A stretch of DNA of 34,178 nucleotides. Source: Thermoanaerobaculia bacterium (lineage in GTDB: Bacteria > Acidobacteriota > Thermoanaerobaculia > Multivoradales > JAHEKO01). Shown in pieces: positions 17,915 to 25,299 of this stretch. Below the pieces are notes generated by a model. That model ran no database searches, was not told the DNA's origin, and worked only from the letters and a program-made list of their open reading frames with translations. A program made the position numbers and the translations under genes. How positions within the stretch are numbered: position 1 is the stretch's first letter; every line of letters starts with the position of its first letter. Location: NCBI GenBank assembly GCA_947259925.1, contig CAMYOG010000052.1:16673-50850 (forward strand). The letters are read 5' to 3'.

Positions 17915-19711
17915 CTACCGGCCGAGCAGCCCGAGCAGGCCGAGGGTCAGCGACGGCACGTAGGTGATCAGCAGTACGCCGGCGGCGAGGATTGCCAGCA
18001 TCGGCAGGACCGCGCGCCAGATGCTCAGGAGCGGCCGCTCGAACCGATAGGCGGCCAGGAACAGATTGAGACCGACCGGCGGCGTCAGGTAGCCGAGCTC
18101 CAGGTTGGCGACGAAGATGATCCCGAGGTGGACCGGATGGATGCCGAACGCCGCTCCCAGCGGCACGATCAGCGGCACGACCACCACGATCGCCGAGAAG
18201 ATGTCCATCAGGCAGCCGACCAGGAGGAGGAGCAGGTTGAGGCAGATCAGGAAGACGAACTTCGAATCGATCTGGGCCTGCACCCACTCGACCAGCCGGG
18301 CCGGCACCTGGGCGTCCACCAGATAGCTGGTGAGTCCCTGGGCGACGCCGAGGATGATCAGCACCCCGCCGACCAGCACCACGCACTCGGTGAAGACCCG
18401 CAGCAGCTCGCCGCGGATCTTGATGTCCTTCTGAACCAGCACCTGCGTCGCCAGGGCATAGAAGGCGGTCAGGGCCGCGGCTTCGACCAGGGTCGCCAGA
18501 CCGCTGAAGATGGCGCCCAGCGCCAGCACCGGCAGGAAGAGCTCCCACTTGGCGCCCCACAGCGCCCGCAGGGCCTCGCGCCCGGAGAACGACTGACGCT
18601 CGACCCCCGAGCGGATCCCCTCGCGCACTCCCCAGCCGGCGATCAGCGCCACCATCACCACCCCCGGAATCAGACCGCCAATGAACAGATCCTCGATCGG
18701 GATGGTGGCGACGATGCCGTAGAGGATCAGCGGCAGCGCCGGCGGAAAGAGGAGACCGAGCGAGCCCGAAGCGGTCAACAGACCGAGCGAGAACCGGTCC
18801 TCGTAGCGATCGGCCTTGAGGGCCTGCAGCAGGAGCGCGCCGAGCGCCAGGATGGTCACCCCCGAGCCGCCGGTGAAGACGGTGAAGAACGCGCACAGCA
18901 CCGCGGTCACGACTGCGGTGCCGCCAGGCGCCCAGCCGAACCAGGCGCGGAAGACCCGGAGGAGGCGGCCCGAGGCGTCTCCCTTGGCGAGCGCGAAGCC
19001 CGCCAGGGTGAAGAGCGGAATCGCCGCCAGGAACGGCGACACGGCGAGCCTGTAGGTCTCCGCCGGAACCGCCGCCGCCGGGATGCCCTGGGCGAGGAAG
19101 AGGAAGACCGCGAACCCGCCGAGGGCGACGAAGATCGGACCTCCGAGGAGGGTCGCCACCAGGATCAGGATCAGCCAGGGCCAGACAGCCTTGAACTCGA
19201 GCCAGGGCTGGTACTGACCCAGAACCACCCCGACGGCGAGTCCGAGCGCCGCTAGTGCGCGGCCCCGCCAGCCCTCGGACGCCGTCCAGACCAGCCGCAG
19301 CGCGATCGCCGCGAAGGCGACCGGGATCGCCAGCTGACCGACCCAGACCGGAACGCCCAGGGCGATCTCGGTGCCGGCGTCGCGCTCGATCACCAGCAGG
19401 TCGAGCGCCGCCCGGCAGAGCAGGGCCGAGACCCCGGCGCCCACCGCCGCGGAGAAGACCTTCGAGGCGTCGCGGAACCGGCCCTTGGGCATCAACTCGC
19501 CGGTGGCGAGGGCGAGCAGCTTGCCCTCCCGCGCCGCGAGCGCCGCGCCCAGGAAGCCGATCCAGAGGGTCAGATGCTGGACGAACGGCAGGGCGCCCGG
19601 GATACCGATTCCGAGTAGCTTGCGCGCGGTCGCCTCGGCCAGCGGCAGGAGCATCATCGCGGCGAGCACCGCCGCCGCGACGCCGTCCTCCAGCCGATGG
19701 AGGAGCTTCAG
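17915..19711 (-). CDS. TRAP transporter fused small and large permease subunits (DctQM)
   Basis: An integral membrane protein of about 598 residues, fusing the four-helix DctQ subunit (about 1-150) to the DctM subunit, the 12-helix Na+-coupled elevator permease. DctM marks are LLTASGSLGLLFPPALPLIL, the FTGGSGVTILALGALLL region and NLELGYLTPPVGLNLFLAAY. With the DctP-like and TatT genes upstream it should import an organic acid or similar anion. The GTG at 19669 would delete the conserved DctQ N-terminus. CTG at 19711 overlaps the DctP stop as CTGA, has GAGGAG 5 nt upstream, and yields a start reading LKLLHRLEDGVAAAVLAAMM, which fits DctQ well. I therefore choose CTG; the protein identity is certain, the start inferred. 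Confidence 0.93.
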   Translation of the reverse strand: MKLLHRLEDGVAAAVLAAMMLLPLAEATARKLLGIGIPGALPFVQHLTLWIGFLGAALAAREGKLLALATGELMPKGRFRDASKVFSAAVGAGVSALLCRAALDLLVIERDAGTEIALGVPVWVGQLAIPVAFAAIALRLVWTASEGWRGRALAALGLAVGVVLGQYQPWLEFKAVWPWLILILVATLLGGPIFVALGGFAVFLFLAQGIPAAAVPAETYRLAVSPFLAAIPLFTLAGFALAKGDASGRLLRVFRAWFGWAPGGTAVVTAVLCAFFTVFTGGSGVTILALGALLLQALKADRYEDRFSLGLLTASGSLGLLFPPALPLILYGIVATIPIEDLFIGGLIPGVVMVALIAGWGVREGIRSGVERQSFSGREALRALWGAKWELFLPVLALGAIFSGLATLVEAAALTAFYALATQVLVQKDIKIRGELLRVFTECVVLVGGVLIILGVAQGLTSYLVDAQVPARLVEWVQAQIDSKFVFLICLNLLLLLVGCLMDIFSAIVVVVPLIVPLGAAFGIHPVHLGIIFVANLELGYLTPPVGLNLFLAAYRFERPLLSIWRAVLPMLAILAAGVLLITYVPSLTLGLLGLLGR

Positions 19712-20793
19712 CGACTCTCCTCGGCCGCGCGCTCCCGGCGATAGGCGTCGCGCTCGGAGCGGGCGAGGTCGAAGATCTCGGCCGGCACACGGCTACCCCG
19801 CAGCGATTCGGCGAACTCTCCCGCCACCTGGCGCCAGACCGGCCGATCGGTCGCGGTGACCACGGTCAGACCGCGTCTCGACATCTCGGCGACCGCTCTC
19901 TTGTCCTGCTCCGGGATGTCGCGCTCGAGGGTCTCCTCCATCTTGGTCGCCGCGGCGCGCATGGAGCTCCGATCCTCTGCGGACAGACGGCTCCAGGTGC
20001 GGTTCGAGATCACCGTCGCCCCGAGCAGCGGCGCCAGCCCCATGTCGAGCATGTACGGAGCCTGCCGGAACCACTGGAGCGACAGGGCGGCGAGCGGCGT
20101 GGTCGGCAGGAGATCGATCATGCCGGTCTGCAGACCGGTCATGATGTCGGTCATCGCCAGCGCCACCGGTCGGAAGCCCTCGTTCTTCCACCACTGCACG
20201 TTCTCGTCGTTGCCGGCCGAGACGAACAGCTTGAGCCGTCGGAGCCCCTCGACGTTGCTGACCGACTCGGTCGCGAAGACGTGCACCCAGCCGGCGTGGC
20301 CCCACTGGATCAGCTCGTACCCCCGGGCCCGCGCCCGCTCCTGCAGCACCGGCCCGATCTTGCGCAGCACGTGAAAGTACTCGTCGTACGACTCGTAGAA
20401 GAGTGGGATCGCCAGCGCCTCGAACGCCGGGTCGATCTCGATCAGGCCGCGCACCGTCAGGGTGCCTGCGTTCAGCTGACCGATCCGCATCTTGCGCAGG
20501 ACGTCGGGCTCGTCGCCCGCTACGCCGCCCGGATAGATCCGCAGTTGCACCCGACCGCCGGTCCCCTGCTTCCATTCGGAGCCCATGCTCTTGAGCGCCT
20601 TGTCCCAGACCGAGCCATCCGGGACCAGGGTGGCGAGCTTGATGACGACCGGCGCCGCTTCGGCGGCCGGGACGGCGCCGACCAGCAGCGTCAGCGCGAG
20701 CAGAACTCTAGGTAGGCTTTGCATTCTCCCTGTCCAACAGATCAGCCGTCGCATCGAATTCCGCCGCCCGGATGCCGGTCGAGCCCGCCTCAC
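19708..20793 (-). CDS. TRAP transporter substrate-binding protein (DctP family)
   Basis: The periplasmic receptor of the TRAP system. The DctP fold starts at VVIKLATLVPDGSVWDKAL. It continues with WKQGTGGRVQLRIYPGGVAG, the family's GG-x-GD-like segment followed by RKMRIGQLNAGTLTVRGL, then LIQWGHAGWVHVFA and MTDIMTGLQTGMIDLLPTTP. A signal peptide core, RVLLALTLLVGAVPAAEA, precedes it. Three starts are possible: GTG 20793 overlaps the TatT stop as GTGA and gives an unusually long 30-residue n-region; ATG 20754; and ATG 20724, which gives a standard signal peptide MQSLPRVLLAL. The substrate is not inferable, but pairing with a TatT lipoprotein places it in the TatPT subclass. Confidence 0.92.
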   Translation of the reverse strand: MRRARPASGRRNSMRRLICWTGRMQSLPRVLLALTLLVGAVPAAEAAPVVIKLATLVPDGSVWDKALKSMGSEWKQGTGGRVQLRIYPGGVAGDEPDVLRKMRIGQLNAGTLTVRGLIEIDPAFEALAIPLFYESYDEYFHVLRKIGPVLQERARARGYELIQWGHAGWVHVFATESVSNVEGLRRLKLFVSAGNDENVQWWKNEGFRPVALAMTDIMTGLQTGMIDLLPTTPLAALSLQWFRQAPYMLDMGLAPLLGATVISNRTWSRLSAEDRSSMRAAATKMEETLERDIPEQDKRAVAEMSRRGLTVVTATDRPVWRQVAGEFAESLRGSRVPAEIFDLARSERDAYRRERAAEESR

Positions 20794-21713
20794 TCCAGAA
20801 AGAGATACTCGGCTCGTCCCTCGAGGCGTCGAGCGCGCCGCTGGGCAATGATATTCGCCAAGCGCCGCGAAGGCTCGGCGTCCGAGTCGATCGCCAGCGC
20901 CGTCGCCAGCAGCCGCTCGAACTCCGCGCGATCCTGCTGAGCGACCGAGACCCCTTCGGCCCAGCTCACGAACGGGCTCGCGCGCCGACCGCCCGAGAGC
21001 TCGACCGCCCGGTCGAAGTGCTCACGGGCACGCTCGAGCGAGCCGCCCATCGACGCCGGCAGCGACTCGAGCGCCATCATCACCTCGTGCACGCTGCCAT
21101 CGTCGAACGCCTCGTCGAGCTCCAGGGTCTTGACCACCAGGGCGCGGACGGCGGCCAGGTCGACGGTGATCTCGGGACGGTCCTTGCCGAGCGAGATGGC
21201 GCTCCCCCACGCCGCGCCGGTCCAGAAGAGCAGCGGGACGTCGCTCTGGTCGAAGTCGGACAGGGCGGTCTCCGGCTCGATCTCGAGCCTCCGGCGTACC
21301 CCCGGAGAATGCTGCTCGAGTGCCCGCAGACAGTAGTCACGGCCGCGCAGGTACATGGCGAGGGCGCGATCGAACGCCGCCAGCGCCGCTTGGTAGTCGT
21401 CATCCTCGAGCGCCTCACCCTCGGTCTCGACGAACGCGTAGGCGTACTGCGTGAAGCCCTTGCAGGCGCTGAGCAGCAGCCCCGCGTGATCGGGCTTCTC
21501 GGCCAGGAGCGACTCCATCGTCTTGAGCGCGAAGGGCAGTGCGTCCCGAATCAGCTCCGGGTCCTCGTCCGAGGCGAAGACGTCGCCGCTCTCGGCCAGC
21601 GAGTCGGCGAGCGCGTTGATCGCCATCCCGCGGATCGAGCACGCGCTGGTCGCCGCGGCCAGGAGACCGGCCAGCAGGAGTCGGATCCAGACCGCTGGAG
21701 TCGGATGGTTCAC
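20790..21713 (-). CDS. TRAP-associated TPR lipoprotein (TatT family)
   Basis: A 307-residue lipoprotein of the TatT family, the partner of TRAP receptors first described structurally from Treponema pallidum Tp0956. The signal peptide ends in the lipobox ATSAC, and the mature part begins SIRGMAINALADSLAESG. TatT-typical segments are PFALKTMESLLAEKP, LLLSACKGFTQYAYAFVE, a WTGAAWGSAISLG stretch and AREHFDRAVELSGG, all alpha-helical TPR-like repeats. TatT trimers are thought to hold the DctP-type receptor and guide a hydrophobic ligand. GTG 21713 is preferred over TTG 21758 because it starts the signal peptide directly (MNHPTPAVWIRLLLAG), although neither has a strong ribosome binding site. First gene of the operon tatT-dctP-dctQM, joined by 4-nt overlaps. 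Confidence 0.9.
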   Translation of the reverse strand: MNHPTPAVWIRLLLAGLLAAATSACSIRGMAINALADSLAESGDVFASDEDPELIRDALPFALKTMESLLAEKPDHAGLLLSACKGFTQYAYAFVETEGEALEDDDYQAALAAFDRALAMYLRGRDYCLRALEQHSPGVRRRLEIEPETALSDFDQSDVPLLFWTGAAWGSAISLGKDRPEITVDLAAVRALVVKTLELDEAFDDGSVHEVMMALESLPASMGGSLERAREHFDRAVELSGGRRASPFVSWAEGVSVAQQDRAEFERLLATALAIDSDAEPSRRLANIIAQRRARRLEGRAEYLFLE

Positions 21714-21811
21714 GTCGGAAGCCAAGGTCAATCTAGCGGCGCCATGAGCGCCGGTCAAGAAGGCGGACTCGTCGATTGCCGGAAAGCGCCTGGTATGGTC
21801 GGTCCCGAGCC

Positions 21812-22528
21812 ATGACCGCTGACCGTTCCGGCACCCCGGTATGGATCTGGATCGGTACCGGCTGCCTGCTCGCGGTCGTGCTGTTCGTGGCGGTGGTCGG
21901 CGGCCTCTTCTACTACGGCTTCCGCAAGACCCGCGAGTTCGAGCAGACCATGAAGGACCCGGTCGCGCGGACCGAGCAGGCGCTCGAGCTGCTCGGAGCC
22001 GAATCGCTGCCGGACGGCTACCACGCGGTCACCGCCTTCTCGGTGCCGCTCCTGATGGAGACCGTCATCCTCTCCGACCGGGAGGCCGAGATCGACGAGC
22101 GCGGCGACATGTTCGACGAGCACGGCCTCATCTACGTCAAGTCCCTGGCGTTCGGCGACCACGATCGCCAGCTCGAAGACCTCTTCGAAGGCCGAACGGA
22201 CGACGCTGATCTGATCCGCCAGAGTCCGATCGACTTGCGGCAGCGCGAGCAGCTCGATCGCGGCTCGTTCCAGGAGCCCGACCGGACCGTTCGCTGGGCG
22301 GTCTATCGCGGCGAGGTCGCCCAGCGGAGCTTCAATGAATCTGGGGAGGCGCTCTCCTCGATCGTCTTGATCGACTGCCCGGACGACGATCGTCGACGGC
22401 TGGCGATCTGGTTCGGGCCCGATCCCGATCCCGAGGCACCGGCGAATCGGGTCGATCTGACCGGCAGCGTCGGCGACCCGGAGGAGATCAGGAGCTTCCT
22501 CCGTCACTTCGATCTCTGCCGCACCTAG
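21812..22528 (+). CDS. Hypothetical single-TM protein
   Basis: A 238-residue protein that I do not recognise. One strong TM helix near the N-terminus (WIGTGCLLAVVLFVAVVGGL, about residues 12-34) is followed by a soluble domain of ~200 residues. Positively charged residues (YGFRKTREF) sit after the helix. The soluble domain is rich in Asp/Glu and has no catalytic motif that I can see. A final IRSFLRHFDLCRT helix closes it. The ATG at 21812 is preferred over upstream codons because the helix then sits close to the N-terminus. The gene is divergent from the TRAP operon and 80 nt ahead of the phosphatase gene. Confidence 0.75.
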   Translation: MTADRSGTPVWIWIGTGCLLAVVLFVAVVGGLFYYGFRKTREFEQTMKDPVARTEQALELLGAESLPDGYHAVTAFSVPLLMETVILSDREAEIDERGDMFDEHGLIYVKSLAFGDHDRQLEDLFEGRTDDADLIRQSPIDLRQREQLDRGSFQEPDRTVRWAVYRGEVAQRSFNESGEALSSIVLIDCPDDDRRRLAIWFGPDPDPEAPANRVDLTGSVGDPEEIRSFLRHFDLCRT

Positions 22529-22608
22529 CGGCCGACTACGGCCGCGCCGCACACCGGTCGGACTCACGTCCCCTGCCAAAACCCTCGGTAGCCTGGGGCG
22601 TAGTTACA

Positions 22609-23793
22609 ATGGAAGGCGCTCCTCCGATGAAGCCCCAACGCTACATCGACCAGACCCGGTCATTCGTCCGCGAATACACCGCCGGTCTCAACGTGCGCGA
22701 CCTGCGGCGGCTGTTCGACCAGGAGGCGGTCCAGGCCTACAAGGTGCTGGCTCGGGACCGAGAGGACGAAGAGCCCGAAGGCGGCTTCAAGCAGTTCGTG
22801 CATCGGATCAAGGTGGTCTTTCTGGGCGTCTCCTCCCGGCTTACGCCGGCGCGGCGCATGATATTCGCCGCCTCACTGATCTTCGCCCTGCTCGGCACTC
22901 TCGACATGGACATGGTGAACATGGGCGCCGCCGGCATCCGCGTCGGCGTCTCCTCGTTCTGGTATCTCCTCAGCATCGCCGGTCTGGTCTTCCTGCTGAT
23001 CATGGAGCTGGTCGACCGGGTGCGCGTCCGGGACGAGCTCGAGGTCGCCCGCGAGCTCCAGCGCGAGCTCCTACCGCAGAGCTCCCCCGACATCGCGGGG
23101 TTCGACTTCGCGCACTCCTACCGCACCGCCAACGAGGTCGGCGGCGACTACTACGACTTCCCTCAGCTCCCGGACGGACGTTTGGCCCTGCTGATGGGCG
23201 ACGCCAGCGGCCACGGCATTGCCGCCGGCCTGCTGATGGCGATCGCCAACGCCACCCTGAAGACCGCCCTCGACGTCGATCCCGAGCCGACCCAGGTCGC
23301 GGCGCTCCTCAACTCGGCGCTCTATCGGACCGGTGATCGCCGGGCGTTCATGACCCTCTTCTACGGACTCCTCGATCCCGAGACCGGCCGGATGGACTTC
23401 GTCTGCGCCGGTCATCCCTTCCCGATGTTGCGCCGCGCCGGCGGCGAGGTCGTCGAGCTCGGGCGGGGCAACCTGCCACTCGGACTCCGCCCGCAGCTCG
23501 AGCTGGTGACCGACAGCGTGACCATCGAGGAGGGCGACCTGCTGGTGCTGTTCACCGACGGCCTGCCCGAGGCGGTCAATGGTCCCGACGGCGAGGCGTT
23601 CGGCTTCCGGCGCCTGCGCAGCCTGCTCGAGGAGGCCGGCTCCTCGCGCCGGACTCACGACCGGATCCTGATGAGCTTCGACCGGCACAGCGAGCGCGAG
23701 CCGCTGCACGACGATCTCACCCTGCTGGTTGTCGGCCGCGACGTCGCGACGCTGCCGCCGACTCCGCCGCCGCCATCACCTGCCGCCGGCTAG
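22609..23793 (+). CDS. Membrane SpoIIE/RsbU-type PP2C protein phosphatase
   Basis: A 394-residue serine phosphatase. The N-terminal ~75 residues are soluble, two TM helices follow (about 85-105 and 118-137), then a short helical linker. The PPM/SpoIIE domain begins at VARELQRELLPQ and carries GGDYYDF (metal-binding Asp), LLMGDASGHGIAAGLLMA (metal-binding Asp), FVCAGHPFPMLRR, LVLFTDGLPEA and HDDLTLLVV (final metal-binding Asp-Asp). Such proteins usually dephosphorylate an anti-sigma-factor antagonist to control stress or developmental sigma factors. No partner STAS or kinase gene is adjacent. The start may be ATG 22609, or ATG 22627, which has GGAAGG 10 nt upstream. The C-terminus is a short proline-rich tail. 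Confidence 0.92.
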   Translation: MEGAPPMKPQRYIDQTRSFVREYTAGLNVRDLRRLFDQEAVQAYKVLARDREDEEPEGGFKQFVHRIKVVFLGVSSRLTPARRMIFAASLIFALLGTLDMDMVNMGAAGIRVGVSSFWYLLSIAGLVFLLIMELVDRVRVRDELEVARELQRELLPQSSPDIAGFDFAHSYRTANEVGGDYYDFPQLPDGRLALLMGDASGHGIAAGLLMAIANATLKTALDVDPEPTQVAALLNSALYRTGDRRAFMTLFYGLLDPETGRMDFVCAGHPFPMLRRAGGEVVELGRGNLPLGLRPQLELVTDSVTIEEGDLLVLFTDGLPEAVNGPDGEAFGFRRLRSLLEEAGSSRRTHDRILMSFDRHSEREPLHDDLTLLVVGRDVATLPPTPPPPSPAAG

Positions 23794-23801
23794 CTCGCCC
23801 G

Positions 23802-25247
23802 CTACTCGCGCTCGACGACCATCGCGAAGCCGACCCCGCCGGCCGCGCAGACGGTCATCAGACCGAGGTTGAGACCCCGTCGCTCGAGCTCTCGCAGGAG
23901 CTGGATCGTCACCCGCCCGCCGGTGGCGCCGAACGGATGCCCGATCGCGATCGAGCCACCGTTGACGTTGTAGGTCTCGAAGTCGATCTCCCCCATCGGC
24001 TGGCTCCGGCCGAGCTCGTCGCGGGCGAACTTCGGCGACGCGAACGCCTTCATGTTGGAGACGATCTGGGCCGCGAACGCCTCGTGCATCTCGACCAGGT
24101 CGATGTCGCTCAGCTCGAGGCCGGCCGCCTCCAGCGCCAGCGGTGCCGCGTAGGCCGGCCCCTGCAGGAGCTGGCTGGCGGGATCGAGCGAGGCGTAGGC
24201 GAACGACCGGATGTAACCAAGAGACTCGAAGCCGTCCTCCTTCGCCTTCTGCTCGCTCATCAGAAGCACCGCCGAGGCACCGTCGGTGATCGGGCTCGAG
24301 TTGCCGGCGGTGAGCGACCCGTAGCGCTTGTCGAACACCGGCTTGAGGCCCGCGAGCGCCTCCATCGAGCTGTCGCTCCGGACGCCGTTGTCGCGCGAGA
24401 TCGCCTCGTCGTAGCCCGGCCGGGGGAAGGTGGTGACGATCTGATCGTCGAACCGTCCTTCGGCCGCGGCCGCCGCCGCTCGCTGATGGGAGAGGAGCGC
24501 GATCTCGTCCTGCGCCCGGCGCGAGATGTCGTTCTCCTTGGCCATCTTCTCGGCCGACTGCCCCATCGTCTGGCCGGTCGTGTACTCGGCGATCGCCGGC
24601 GGCACCGGGACCAGGTCCTTGGGCCGGACCTTGGACAGCACCGACAGCCGCTGGCCGACGCTGCGCGCCTTGCTGAACTCCATCAGCCGGCGGGCGGCGC
24701 TCTTCGAGTACTGGATCGGTACGTTGCTGAGCGACTCGGCGCCGCCGGCGAGCACGACCTCGGTCTGGCCGGTCAGGATCGCCTCGGCTCCCGAGGTAAT
24801 CGCCCGGTTGGACGAAGCGCAGGCGAGATTGACCGCGGTGCCCGGGATGGTCATCGGCAGGGACGCGCGAAAGACGACCTCGCGGCCGAGGTTGGGAGCG
24901 TGGAGAGCGGGTACGACGACCCCGAAGATCGACAGTCCGATGCTCGCCGGGTCGACCCCCGATCGCGTGACCAGCTCACCGGCGGCGACGCCGGCGAGAT
25001 CGACCACGTCCATGTCGTTGAGATCGGTCCCCGATTTCGCGAACGGGGTCCGGCAGCCGTCGACGATCGCCACCCGCCCCCGGTCGCCGCGCAGGCCGCG
25101 TGCGATCGACCGCGCGATCGCCGGCGCCGACCCTTCACCGCGCGTCCAGACCGTGTCGGCTCGCCGGTGGACCTCGTCCTCGACCGAAGCCTCGTTCGGC
25201 GGTGGCAGGGCGGTCTCGGCAGTGGCGGTGGCGGTCGGCTCGGACAT
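23802..25247 (-). CDS. fadI: Acetyl-CoA acyltransferase / thiolase (FadI-like)
   Basis: A 481-residue thiolase that cleaves 3-ketoacyl-CoA with CoA (beta-oxidation) or runs the reverse condensation. The core begins RVAIVDGCRTPFAKSGTDL. Nucleophile Cys143 lies in NLACASSNRA, and DLVPVPPAIAEYTTGQTMG is a segment shared with FadI. The active-site His lies in MHEAFAAQ, the second His in GHPFGATGGR, and the acid-base Cys in CAAGGVGFAM. About 55 extra residues precede the core. They are polar and Ala/Thr-rich with no recognisable targeting signal. The ATG at 25247 has AGGAGGGA just upstream. FadI normally pairs with FadJ, but no hydratase-dehydrogenase gene is adjacent, so the enzyme is encoded alone here. 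Confidence 0.93.
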   Translation of the reverse strand: MSEPTATATAETALPPPNEASVEDEVHRRADTVWTRGEGSAPAIARSIARGLRGDRGRVAIVDGCRTPFAKSGTDLNDMDVVDLAGVAAGELVTRSGVDPASIGLSIFGVVVPALHAPNLGREVVFRASLPMTIPGTAVNLACASSNRAITSGAEAILTGQTEVVLAGGAESLSNVPIQYSKSAARRLMEFSKARSVGQRLSVLSKVRPKDLVPVPPAIAEYTTGQTMGQSAEKMAKENDISRRAQDEIALLSHQRAAAAAAEGRFDDQIVTTFPRPGYDEAISRDNGVRSDSSMEALAGLKPVFDKRYGSLTAGNSSPITDGASAVLLMSEQKAKEDGFESLGYIRSFAYASLDPASQLLQGPAYAAPLALEAAGLELSDIDLVEMHEAFAAQIVSNMKAFASPKFARDELGRSQPMGEIDFETYNVNGGSIAIGHPFGATGGRVTIQLLRELERRGLNLGLMTVCAAGGVGFAMVVERE

Positions 25248-25299
25248 CGCTCCCTCCTCTCCGAGATCATATTGGAGTGGCACACATCCTGCTACGCTG
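25248..25299. promoter_or_regulatory. Divergent promoter region between thiolase and M48 peptidase
   Basis: Only 52 nt separate the two divergent starts. On the minus strand TATGAT (plus 25266-25271) is a good -10 for the thiolase gene, but no proper -35 is visible. On the plus strand TTGGAG (25272-25277) and TACGCT (25293-25298) are weakly placed hexamers overlapping the start region. Confidence 0.3.

Noticed and set aside
17753..19255. A 500-codon plus-strand frame opposite the TRAP permease gene
   Set aside because: Hydrophilic, Gln/Glu/Arg-rich shadow translation of a membrane protein gene; no family features.
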